A stretch of 64,000 nucleotides of DNA from Lysobacter antibioticus (GTDB lineage Bacteria > Pseudomonadota > Gammaproteobacteria > Xanthomonadales > Xanthomonadaceae). The position numbers and the translations under genes are program-made. Positions within the stretch are counted from its first letter, which is position 1; each line of letters starts with the position of its first letter. Below the pieces are notes generated by a model. That model had not been told where the DNA came from, made no database searches, and worked only from the letters and a program-made list of their open reading frames with translations. Below, in pieces: positions 45,180 to 52,721 of the stretch. The DNA lies in contig NZ_CP013141.1 of assembly GCF_001442535.1 (NCBI RefSeq), forward strand, positions 220,135 to 284,134. The letters are read 5' to 3'.

Positions 45180-48100
45180 ATGCTGAGCCTTACCGTCGTC
45201 GCGCTGGCCAGCCTGGCTTGGCTGGCGCTGATGTTCGGCACCGCGCTGTTCGCCGAGCGGCGGCCGAACGTGCTGGCGCGGCATTGGCGCCATATCTATG
45301 CGCTGTCGCTCGCGGTGCACTGCACCTCGTGGACCTTCTACGGCACGGTCACCCAGGCGGCGCGCTACGGCTGGCCGTTGCCGCCGACCTTTCTCGGCTC
45401 GATCCTGTTCTACGCGCTCGCGCTCGGCTTCATGGTCAAGCTGGTCAAGCTGGCGCGCGAAACCAACGCGACCTCGCTGGCCGACCTGATCGCCACGCGC
45501 CTGGGCAAGGACGCCTGGCTCGCGGCGCTGGTGACCTTGATCGCCGCGCTCGGCCTGATCCCCTACATCGCCTTGCAGCTCAAGGCCGTGGCGATGAGCT
45601 TCGCGATGCTGACCACGCGCGCGATCGACGGCGTGGCGCTGCCGGCGTGGCGCGACAGCGCGCTGTACGTGGCCTTGGCGATGGCCTTGTTCGCGATGCT
45701 GTTCGGCACCCGCCGCGCCAGCGCGGCCGAACACAACCGCGGCCTGGTCCTGGCGATGGCGTTCGAGTCGGTGTTCAAGCTCGCCGCGATGCTCGCGCTC
45801 GGCGCCTTCGTCTGGTTCGGGCTCGGCGATCTGCCGCAAGCCGCGGCGGTCGCCGTCGACGCACCGGCGCAGCCGGCCGGCGGTTTCGTGCCGCTGGTGC
45901 TGCTCGGCGGGCTGGCGATGTTCATCCTGCCGCACCAGTTCCACGTCGCCGTGGTCGAGTGCCGCGATGAAGCCGACGTGCGCACCGCGCGCTGGCAGTT
46001 CCCGTTGTATCTGCTGCTGATCGCGTTGCCGGTGCTGCCGCTGGCCAAGGTCGGGCAATCGCTGCTCGGCAGCCAGGTGCCCTCGGACCTGTACGTGCTG
46101 GCCTTGCCGCTGGCGCAAGGGCACGAGTCGCTGGCGCTGTTCGCCTTCCTCGGCGGGCTCAGCGCCGCCACCGGCATGGTCGTGGTCAGCACCCTGACCC
46201 TGAGCCTGATGATCGGCAACCACTGGTTCGCGCCGGGCCTGTTGCGCGGCGCCTGGGCGCGCAACGACGACTTGCGCGGGCGCGTGCTCGCGCTGCGCCG
46301 CGCCGGCATCGTCGCGATCATGCTGCTGGCCTGGGGCTATAGCCGCCTGATCGCCGGCAGCGAGGCCTTGGCCGACGTCGGCGCGGTGTCGTTCTCGGCG
46401 CTGGCGACCTTGGCGCCGGCGCTGGCGTTCGCGGTGTGGCGGCCGCAGACGCCGGCGCGCGCCGCCTTTGCCGGCATCGTCGCCGGCTTTCTCGCCTGGG
46501 CCTGGGTGTTGCTGTTGCCGCTGTTGTACGAGGCGCGCGGCATCGCGCCGTCGTGGTTGCACGAGGGGCCGCTCGGCTGGCATTGGCTGGCGCCGGAGCG
46601 TTTGTTCGGCCTGACCGGCTGGAGCCGGCTCGGTCGTGCGGTCGGCGTCAGTCTGTTCATCGGCACCTTGACCACCGTGCTGGCGGCGCTGTGGCGGCGC
46701 GAATCGCCGCGCCACGCCCGCCGCGGGCTCGATGCGCAGACCTTGCGCGACGCCGGCCTGCGTTTCCTGTCGCGCGAAAGAGTCGCGCAATTGCTCGACG
46801 GCGTGCCGGCCGGCGGCGCGGTCGACGCCACGGTCGAGGCCGGGGTCGAACGCGAACTCGCCGCGGTGCTCGGTTCGGCTTCGGCACGGGTGTTGCTGGA
46901 TGCGGCGCGGCGCGAGGCCGGGCGTGATCTCGACACGGTCGCGGCGATCGTCGGCGAGGCCTCGGCCGACCTGCGTTTCAACCAGCGTCTGCTCGAAGCG
47001 GCGCTGCAGAACATGAGCCAGGGCATCAGCGTGGTCGATGCGCAACTGCGCCTGGTCGCCTGGAACCGCCGCTATGCCGAGCTGTTCGGCTATCCGGCCG
47101 AGTTGCTGCAGGTCGGCCGGCCGATCGCCGATCTCGCGCGCTGGGCGATGCAGCGCTTGCCGATGCAGGCCGAGATCGAATATTCGCTGGAGCGGCGCCT
47201 GGCCTTCATGCGCGCCGGCACCGCGCATCTGTCCGAACGCGTGCTCGCCGACGGCAGCATCATCGAGATCCGCGGCAACCCCATGCCCGGCGGCGGTTTC
47301 GTCGCCACCTTCACCGACGTCACCGCGTTCCGGCGCGCCGAAGCCGGTCTGATCCAGGCCAACGAAACCCTGGAGCAACGCGTCGCCGAGCGCACCGCCG
47401 ACCTCGAAGTCGCGACCCGCGAGGCCGAGCGCGCCAACGAAGCCAAGAGCCGCTTCCTCGCCGCGGTCGGCCACGACCTCATGCAGCCCTTGCACGCCGC
47501 GCAGTTGTTCACCGATGCGCTGGCGCAGCAGGTCGCCGACCCGGCGCAACGCGAGACCGTGGCGCAGATCGGCGGCGCGCTCGATTCCACCGGCGATCTG
47601 TTGACCGGTTTGCTCGACATGTCGCGTTTGCAAGCCGGCGGCCTGGTGCCGCAGCCGCGTGAGTTTCCGCTCGCCGAAGTGTTGGAGCCGCTGGCTTCCG
47701 AATTCGGCGCGATTGCGGCCGCGCGCGGCCTGCGTTTCCGTTATGTCGCCTCGCGCGCATGGACGCGCAGCGACCCGCAGTTGTTGCGTCGGGTGTTGCA
47801 GAACTTCCTTGCCAATGCGGTGCGTTACACCGCGCAGGGGCGGGTGCTGATCGGCGTGCGCCGGCGCGGCGGCGGGCTGTCGATCGAAGTGCACGACAGC
47901 GGCCCGGGCATCGCCGCCGAACAGCGCACGATGATCTTCGAGGAATTCCGCCGAGGCGAGGATGCGCCGGGGCAGGGCCTCGGCCTGGGTCTGTCGATCG
48001 CCGACCGCATCGCGCAATTGCTCGACGCGCCACTGAGCCTGCACAGCCGAGTCGGCCACGGCACCGCCTTCGGCGTGCGTCTGCCGAGCCTGCCCGCACC

Positions 48101-48530
48101 GCAGCCGATCGCATCGCAGCCGGTCGCACCTGCCGGCGCAACGCGCGGTATCGCCGGGTTGCGCGTGCTCGCGGTGGACAACGATCCGCAGGCCTTGGGC
48201 GCATTGAGCGAGACGCTGCGGCGCTGGGGCTGCGCCGTGGTCACCGCCAGCGTCGGCGAGGACGCACGCCGGGCGATGCGCGAGCAGCCTGCAGCGCTGT
48301 GGCTGTTCGACTACCACCTCGACGACGACGACACCGGCGTGGCCCTGGCGCAGCGGCTCAGCGACGAGTTCGGCGCGCGGCCCTGCCTGCTGTTGAGCGC
48401 CGACACCGGTGCTGCGGTGCGGCAATCGGTGCATGCCGCCGGCTGGTCGCTGCTGGCCAAACCGGTCAAGCCGCTGGCCCTGAAATCGGTGCTCGACCGT
48501 TTGCTCGCCGCGGGCGGAATCGAGCGCTGA
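45180..48530 (+). CDS. transporter-like hybrid sensor kinase (SSS-PAS-HisKA-HATPase-REC)
   Basis: 1116 residues. The N-terminal half (about 1-480) is a sodium:solute-symporter-like domain with about 13 helices. A PAS domain (about 600-720, LEAALQNMSQGISVVDA...WNRRYAELF) and a coiled-coil lead to the H-box FLAAVGHDLMQPLHAAQ with His765, an ATPase domain (NFLANAVRY; GLGLGLSIADRI) and a receiver with Asp1044 in LFDYHLDDDD. This is the layout of CrbS/MxtR-type kinases, which control acetate use via a NarL-type regulator; one lies convergent at 48880-49545. ATG at 45180 lacks a Shine-Dalgarno; a possible -10 (TATCCT, 45148-45153) lies just upstream. Confidence 0.9.
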   Translation: MLSLTVVALASLAWLALMFGTALFAERRPNVLARHWRHIYALSLAVHCTSWTFYGTVTQAARYGWPLPPTFLGSILFYALALGFMVKLVKLARETNATSLADLIATRLGKDAWLAALVTLIAALGLIPYIALQLKAVAMSFAMLTTRAIDGVALPAWRDSALYVALAMALFAMLFGTRRASAAEHNRGLVLAMAFESVFKLAAMLALGAFVWFGLGDLPQAAAVAVDAPAQPAGGFVPLVLLGGLAMFILPHQFHVAVVECRDEADVRTARWQFPLYLLLIALPVLPLAKVGQSLLGSQVPSDLYVLALPLAQGHESLALFAFLGGLSAATGMVVVSTLTLSLMIGNHWFAPGLLRGAWARNDDLRGRVLALRRAGIVAIMLLAWGYSRLIAGSEALADVGAVSFSALATLAPALAFAVWRPQTPARAAFAGIVAGFLAWAWVLLLPLLYEARGIAPSWLHEGPLGWHWLAPERLFGLTGWSRLGRAVGVSLFIGTLTTVLAALWRRESPRHARRGLDAQTLRDAGLRFLSRERVAQLLDGVPAGGAVDATVEAGVERELAAVLGSASARVLLDAARREAGRDLDTVAAIVGEASADLRFNQRLLEAALQNMSQGISVVDAQLRLVAWNRRYAELFGYPAELLQVGRPIADLARWAMQRLPMQAEIEYSLERRLAFMRAGTAHLSERVLADGSIIEIRGNPMPGGGFVATFTDVTAFRRAEAGLIQANETLEQRVAERTADLEVATREAERANEAKSRFLAAVGHDLMQPLHAAQLFTDALAQQVADPAQRETVAQIGGALDSTGDLLTGLLDMSRLQAGGLVPQPREFPLAEVLEPLASEFGAIAAARGLRFRYVASRAWTRSDPQLLRRVLQNFLANAVRYTAQGRVLIGVRRRGGGLSIEVHDSGPGIAAEQRTMIFEEFRRGEDAPGQGLGLGLSIADRIAQLLDAPLSLHSRVGHGTAFGVRLPSLPAPQPIASQPVAPAGATRGIAGLRVLAVDNDPQALGALSETLRRWGCAVVTASVGEDARRAMREQPAALWLFDYHLDDDDTGVALAQRLSDEFGARPCLLLSADTGAAVRQSVHAAGWSLLAKPVKPLALKSVLDRLLAAGGIER

Positions 48531-48879
48531 GCGGCATTGCCGCGCCCACCTTCGGGTGGTGACCAAGCGTGAGCAAAGTCAAGGAAATTTAGTGGTCATT
48601 TTCTAGCCAACCCTATTGCAATGCTTGTGTAGCAATGCGTTGCGAGTGGTTCGAAGAGAACTGTCCGCAGGCTTGTCCACAGGCTGTGTGGACAACACGG
48701 GGGGCGAAAACGATAAACAGCCTGAATGTGCCGACGTCTGTGTCACGTGCGTCGTCGCAGGCCTATCACGATCCGCGATGGCGTGCGCAGTCTTGACGGC
48801 GCGAGTGTCCGACGCTAGACGCCACCAAGGACTCCGGGGTCGAGCGGCGGACGCGGAACGTCCGAGCCGACGCTTGCGC
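48531..48879. other. intergenic region between kinase and NarL-type regulator
   Basis: About 350 bases between convergent genes. A/T is raised at about 48570-48650, and the short sequence GCAATGC is repeated (48617 and 48632 areas). The paired DnaA-box-like sites listed next are the only structured feature. No gene or RNA is recognised. Confidence 0.4.
48673..48695. promoter_or_regulatory. inverted pair of DnaA-box-like 9-mers
   Basis: TTGTCCACA (48673-48681) and its exact complement TGTGGACAA (48687-48695) are separated by GGCTG. Each 9-mer differs by one base from the DnaA consensus TTATNCACA. No dnaA or dnaN is near, so this is not the origin. It may be a DnaA-binding (titration or regulation) site, or a palindromic operator of another protein. 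Confidence 0.45.
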
Positions 48880-49545
48880 TTAGTCTTCGATTCGCCGCGC
48901 CGGGTCGGACAATTCGAGTTCGCGCAAGACCACGCCGGCCTGGGTGCGGTTGCGCACGCCGAGGCGGTCGAAGATTGCCGACAGATGCGCCTTGACCGTG
49001 CGTTCCTGCACGTCGAGGCGATCGGCGATCTGTTTGTTGAGCAGGCCTTGCGCGACCAGGGTCAGCACCCGGAACTGCTGCGGCGATAGACTGGCCAAGC
49101 GCGAGGCGAGGTCGGCGTCGCCGCGCTCGCTGTGGGTGCGTGCGACCGCAGCGCGCAACGAGGCCGGCAGCCACTGCTCGCAAGCGAGCACCGCGCGGAT
49201 CGCGTCGCGCAATTCGTCCAGGCCGGAACTCTTGGGCAGATAACCGGCGGCGCCGTGGTCGAGCGCACGCCGCACCACGCGCGGATCGTCGTTGGCCGAC
49301 ACCACCGCGACCGCGGTGCCCGGGTACTGCGCGCGGATCGCCGCGAGCCCGGCCAGACCGTGGTTGCCGGGCATGTGCAGATCGAGCAGGACCAGGTCGA
49401 TGCCGGGCTCGGCTTCGAGCGCGGCGAGGGTGTCGTCGAGCGTGCCGGCCTCGCGAATCATGGTGTCGGGCACGGCGTCGGCGGCGGCCTGGCGTAGCGC
49501 GGCGCGGAACAGCGGGTGGTCGTCGGCGATCAGCAGGGTCGGCAT
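48880..49545 (-). CDS. NarL/LuxR-type response regulator (CrbR/ErdR-like)
   Basis: 221 residues. The receiver domain has LLIADDHPLFR at the start and phospho-acceptor Asp55 in LVLLDLHMPG. The LuxR helix-turn-helix (about 155-215) is seen in SLSPQQFRVLTLVAQGLLNKQ and ERTVKAHLSAIFDRLGVRNR. It is convergent with the SSS-type hybrid kinase, and such pairs (CrbSR/MxtR-ErdR) regulate acetyl-CoA synthetase and acetate use in other gammaproteobacteria; whether this pair does so is inference. Its start is divergent from the hydroxybutyrate-oligomer hydrolase gene, a plausible target. Confidence 0.9.
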   Translation of the reverse strand: MPTLLIADDHPLFRAALRQAAADAVPDTMIREAGTLDDTLAALEAEPGIDLVLLDLHMPGNHGLAGLAAIRAQYPGTAVAVVSANDDPRVVRRALDHGAAGYLPKSSGLDELRDAIRAVLACEQWLPASLRAAVARTHSERGDADLASRLASLSPQQFRVLTLVAQGLLNKQIADRLDVQERTVKAHLSAIFDRLGVRNRTQAGVVLRELELSDPARRIED

Positions 49546-49656
49546 CGCCCTAAGCCTAGCAGGCCGGGCGCATCGGCCGCGGCCGCCGCTGCGCGGGAAC
49601 CACGGGCTGTACGAAAGTACGATGAGGCGGTGCGCGCGACTTGCTAGCCTGCGACG

Positions 49657-51630
49657 ATGAGCGCCCAATCCCTTCGCACCGTCGCGGCCAGCGCCGCCCT
49701 CGTCCTGCTGGCTTGCGCAGCCTCGCCGCCGGCGGTTGCCGCCAAGCCGCGGGCCGCCGCCCCGAACGCCCGCCAGGAAGCCGCACCGATGTTCAGCGCC
49801 GAACGCCAGACCGAGCATCGTGGCGAACACGACGACCTGCTCAGCGCCGGCCTCGGCCTCGACGGCTTGCGCGCGATGGTGCCGCCTGCGTTCGCCGACG
49901 CCGCGCACCCCACCGCTGCGGAGTTGCGCCGGCGCGCGTTGTGGGCGAACTGGCGCGGCATCGCCGACCTCGCCCCGGGCGGCGGCTACGGCGAGCTCTA
50001 CGGCAGCCTCGCGCGCGTGCAGGGGCGCGAGTTCAGCGCGTTCGCGAGCTTGCCCGGCGCCCATCAGCCGCATCGCGTGCTGGTGCAAGTGCCCGACGAG
50101 TTCGATGCCAAGAAACGCTGCCTGGTGGTCAGCGCTTCGTCGGGCTCGCGCGGCATCTACGGCTCGATCGCGGTCGCCGGCGCCTGGGGCCTGCCGAAAG
50201 GCTGCGCGGTGGCCTATACCGACAAGGGCGCGGGCACCGATTATTTCGATTTCGACGCCGGCATCGGTGTGCGCGCCGACGGCACCACCGGCCCGGTCGC
50301 CGAAGGCGGGCTGGCCTTTACTCCGGATGCGAGCGAACGCGAAGCTTCGAAGGGCGTCGCCTTCAAGCATGCGCACTCGCGCGACAACCCCGAAGCCGAC
50401 TGGGGCCGGCACGTGCGCCAGGCCGCGCAGTTCGGCTTGCGCTCGCTCGACCGCGCCTTCCCGAAACAGGCGCCTTTCACTTTCGCCAATACGCGGGTGA
50501 TCGCGGTCGGCATTTCCAACGGCGGCGGCGCGGTGTTGCGCGCGGCCGAGCTCGGCGACGAGGATGGATCGGCCAACGGCTGGCTCGACGCGGTGGTGGC
50601 CGGCGAGCCGAACGTCTACGTCGAAGGTGCGCGGCCCTTGTACGACTACACCACCGAAGCCGCTTTGCTGATGCCCTGCGCCTTGCTGCACAAGCCGCTG
50701 GGCGCGATGCCGGTGGCGCCGATCAGCGGCGACAGCGCCGAATCGTTCTGCACTTACGCTGCCGCTTTGGGTCTGCTCGGCGACGCGGCCAGGCAGGCGA
50801 GCACGGAGGTGCGTGCGCAGGCCGCCTACGAACGCATGCGCGGCAACGGCTGGAGCGACGACGCGCTGCGTGCCGGCGCCTTGTCGGTCAACTTCGATCT
50901 GTGGCGCGCGGTCGCGGCGACCTACGCCTCGGCCTACGGCCGCTTCAGCGCCGCACAACAGCCGCGCACGCGCAGTCCCGATCAACCCTGGGTCCGCTAT
51001 GTCTACAGTGCCGGCCAGGTCGCTCCGGGCGCGCCGATCAGCGAGCGCGCCGCCAGCGAAGCCGAGCGCGCGGCCTGGTGGTCCGATGCCAGCGGCATTC
51101 CGCCGGGCGCGGGCGTGTATCTGTTCGGTCCGAACGCGGCGCAGCCCGAGCAACGTCTCGCGCCGCTGGCGGGCCTGCGCGAGTTGTGGAACGGCGAAGC
51201 GCTCGGTGAGCAGCAGCCCGAGCGCGGCCTGGCGCTCGCCGCCGCGCAACAGCGCGTGCGCAAGGGCATCGAGGCGACCCGCGCCGCGGCGCCGCGCAAA
51301 GACCTGCCCATCGTGGTCGTGCACGGCCTCGACGACGGCCTGATCCCGCCGGCCTTCAGCAGCGCGCCCTACGTGGCGATGGCGCGCGAGGCCGGCGCGC
51401 AGGTGCGTTACTGGCAGGTGCGCAACGTCCAGCACTTCGACGCCTTCCTCGGCCTGCCGGCGCTGAGCGCGCGTTATCTGCCGTTGTTGCCCTATGTCTA
51501 CGAGGCGCTCGACCGCGTCGACGCGCACCTCGACCGGGACCAGCCCTTGCCGGCCGATGCATTGATCCAGACCACGCCGCGCGCGCAAGGGCAGGCCTTG
51601 AAGGCCGCCGACCTGGCGATCCCGCGCTGA
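49657..51630 (+). CDS. probable 3-hydroxybutyrate-oligomer hydrolase
   Basis: 657 residues, exported: the N terminus (VAASAALVLLACAASPPAVA) is a signal peptide with a possible lipobox Cys20. The protein matches the 3HB-oligomer hydrolase family: HRVLVQVPDEFDAKKRCLVV with SASSGSRGIYGSIA, CAVAYTDKGAGTDYFD, the serine-hydrolase elbow GISNGG with Ser287, and late PIVVVHGLDDGLIPPAFSS and RNVQHFDAFLG contributing the Asp and His. Enzymes of this family split oligomers released from polyhydroxybutyrate to 3-hydroxybutyrate. Start at 49657 fits; it is divergent from the NarL-type regulator gene. Confidence 0.85.
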   Translation: MSAQSLRTVAASAALVLLACAASPPAVAAKPRAAAPNARQEAAPMFSAERQTEHRGEHDDLLSAGLGLDGLRAMVPPAFADAAHPTAAELRRRALWANWRGIADLAPGGGYGELYGSLARVQGREFSAFASLPGAHQPHRVLVQVPDEFDAKKRCLVVSASSGSRGIYGSIAVAGAWGLPKGCAVAYTDKGAGTDYFDFDAGIGVRADGTTGPVAEGGLAFTPDASEREASKGVAFKHAHSRDNPEADWGRHVRQAAQFGLRSLDRAFPKQAPFTFANTRVIAVGISNGGGAVLRAAELGDEDGSANGWLDAVVAGEPNVYVEGARPLYDYTTEAALLMPCALLHKPLGAMPVAPISGDSAESFCTYAAALGLLGDAARQASTEVRAQAAYERMRGNGWSDDALRAGALSVNFDLWRAVAATYASAYGRFSAAQQPRTRSPDQPWVRYVYSAGQVAPGAPISERAASEAERAAWWSDASGIPPGAGVYLFGPNAAQPEQRLAPLAGLRELWNGEALGEQQPERGLALAAAQQRVRKGIEATRAAAPRKDLPIVVVHGLDDGLIPPAFSSAPYVAMAREAGAQVRYWQVRNVQHFDAFLGLPALSARYLPLLPYVYEALDRVDAHLDRDQPLPADALIQTTPRAQGQALKAADLAIPR

Positions 51631-51637
51631 GGCGCCG

Positions 51638-51658
51638 GCGCGCCGTTCATCGGCGCGC
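51638..51658 (+). other. hairpin after the hydrolase gene
   Basis: GCGCGCCG (51638-51645) pairs with CGGCGCGC (51651-51658) around TTCAT, 8 bases after the stop codon. No T-run; it may stabilise the transcript end or be a weak terminator. The rest of the 280-base gap to 51911 shows nothing recognisable. Confidence 0.4.
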
Positions 51659-51910
51659 AAGCCAGGCGCGCACACGGCGTTCATCCGCGCACCAACCGCC
51701 GCCATGCGGGCCTGAAGCAGGCCCGACGCGGTTCGCTGCGTGGTTCGCTGGCTCGGCGCTGCCGCTTGCGAGGGGGCGTGCCGAGGGTCGGCACCGGCGA
51801 GGATCGATGCCTTTGCGACCTCCGCCTCTTGCGGCGGACGCATCGGCTTTGGCAGGCTGAACGCCCTTCCTGGACGGCCCCCGCGGCCGTTCGCCACGGA
51901 GCAGCACCGC

Positions 51911-52525
51911 ATGGCGCGTCATTTTTCGATGCTCCGCGAATTCCATCTCGCGGACTGGTTCACCCTCGCCAACGCCTTCTGCGGCACCGGCGCGATCTTC
52001 GCCGCGATGCGTTTCCTGCAGGAAGGCGGGGTGCGCGATTTGATGATCGGCATGGCGCTGATCCCGCTGGCCTTCATTTTCGATGCGCTCGACGGCCGCG
52101 TCGCGCGCTGGCGCAAGTCCTCGTCCACGCTCGGGCGCGAACTGGATTCGCTGGCCGACGTGATCTCCTTCGGCGTCGCGCCGGCGGCGCTGGCCTATGC
52201 CTGCGGCCTGCAGGGCGGTTGGGACTGGGTGGTGCTGAGCTATTTCGTCGGTTGCGGCGTCAGCCGCCTGGCGCGCTACAACGTCACCGCTGAAGCCCTG
52301 GCCGGCGACGAGGGCAAGGTCAAATACTTCGAGGGCACGCCGATCCCGACGAGCCTGCTGCTGGTGATCGTGCTCGCCATCGCCGCGGTGCAGGGCGACA
52401 TCGGCGCCGATCTGTGGCTCGGCATGTTCAAGCTCGGGCCCTGGCAGTTCCATCCGCTGGTGCTGATGTTCGCGCTGTCGGGTTCGTTGATGATCAGCAA
52501 GACCTTGCGTATTCCCAAGCCCTGA
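51911..52525 (+). CDS. pssA: CDP-alcohol phosphatidyltransferase (phosphatidylserine synthase type)
   Basis: 204 residues with six membrane helices. The CDP-alcohol phosphotransferase motif D-G-x2-A-R-x8-G-x3-D-x3-D is intact in ALDGRVARWRKSSSTLG and RELDSLADVISFG. The layout (ADWFTLANAFCGTGAIFAA at the N terminus, GTPIPTSLLLVIVLAI later) matches type II CDP-diacylglycerol:serine transferases, which make phosphatidylserine on the way to phosphatidylethanolamine; a closely related phosphatidyltransferase is possible. Starting at ATG 51911 (GGAG upstream) keeps the motif intact. It stands alone between a hydrolase gene and the dnaE2 operon. Confidence 0.85.
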   Translation: MARHFSMLREFHLADWFTLANAFCGTGAIFAAMRFLQEGGVRDLMIGMALIPLAFIFDALDGRVARWRKSSSTLGRELDSLADVISFGVAPAALAYACGLQGGWDWVVLSYFVGCGVSRLARYNVTAEALAGDEGKVKYFEGTPIPTSLLLVIVLAIAAVQGDIGADLWLGMFKLGPWQFHPLVLMFALSGSLMISKTLRIPKP

Positions 52526-52664
52526 TCGAAAGCCTTGCGCGTGGTCGTGTCCTGCCTCGACGGCGGTGGCGCGCGCAGTGGACCGATCCCGTCTGCGCAA
52601 CCACGCTGGATAGGTTGCGGCCCCGAGCCAAGCGTTCGATGGGCAGGTGTTCGACGGGCAGGAG

Positions 52665-52692
52665 CAAATCCCCCCTTTTTCCAAAGGGGGGG
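52665..52692. repeat. CAAATCCCCCC hairpin element
   Basis: CAAATC followed by CCCCCCTTT (52670-52678) pairing with AAAGGGGGG (52683-52691). It matches the left boundary of the composite elements at 27666-27857 and 44828-45068; the tandem hexamers are absent, but GGGCAGG is repeated just upstream. It lies between convergent genes. Confidence 0.6.
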
Positions 52693-52721
52693 ACGAAGCC
52701 ATCGCGGCACGGCCGCGGCGC

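Noticed and set aside
45147..48566. Long reverse frame opposite the hybrid kinase
   Set aside because: The kinase has all domains and motifs in the forward frame; the reverse translation is Arg/Gln/His-rich without domains.
48673..48695. Chromosome origin (oriC)
   Set aside because: Only one inverted pair of DnaA-like sites, no A/T-rich unwinding region, and no dnaA, dnaN, rpmH or gyrB nearby.
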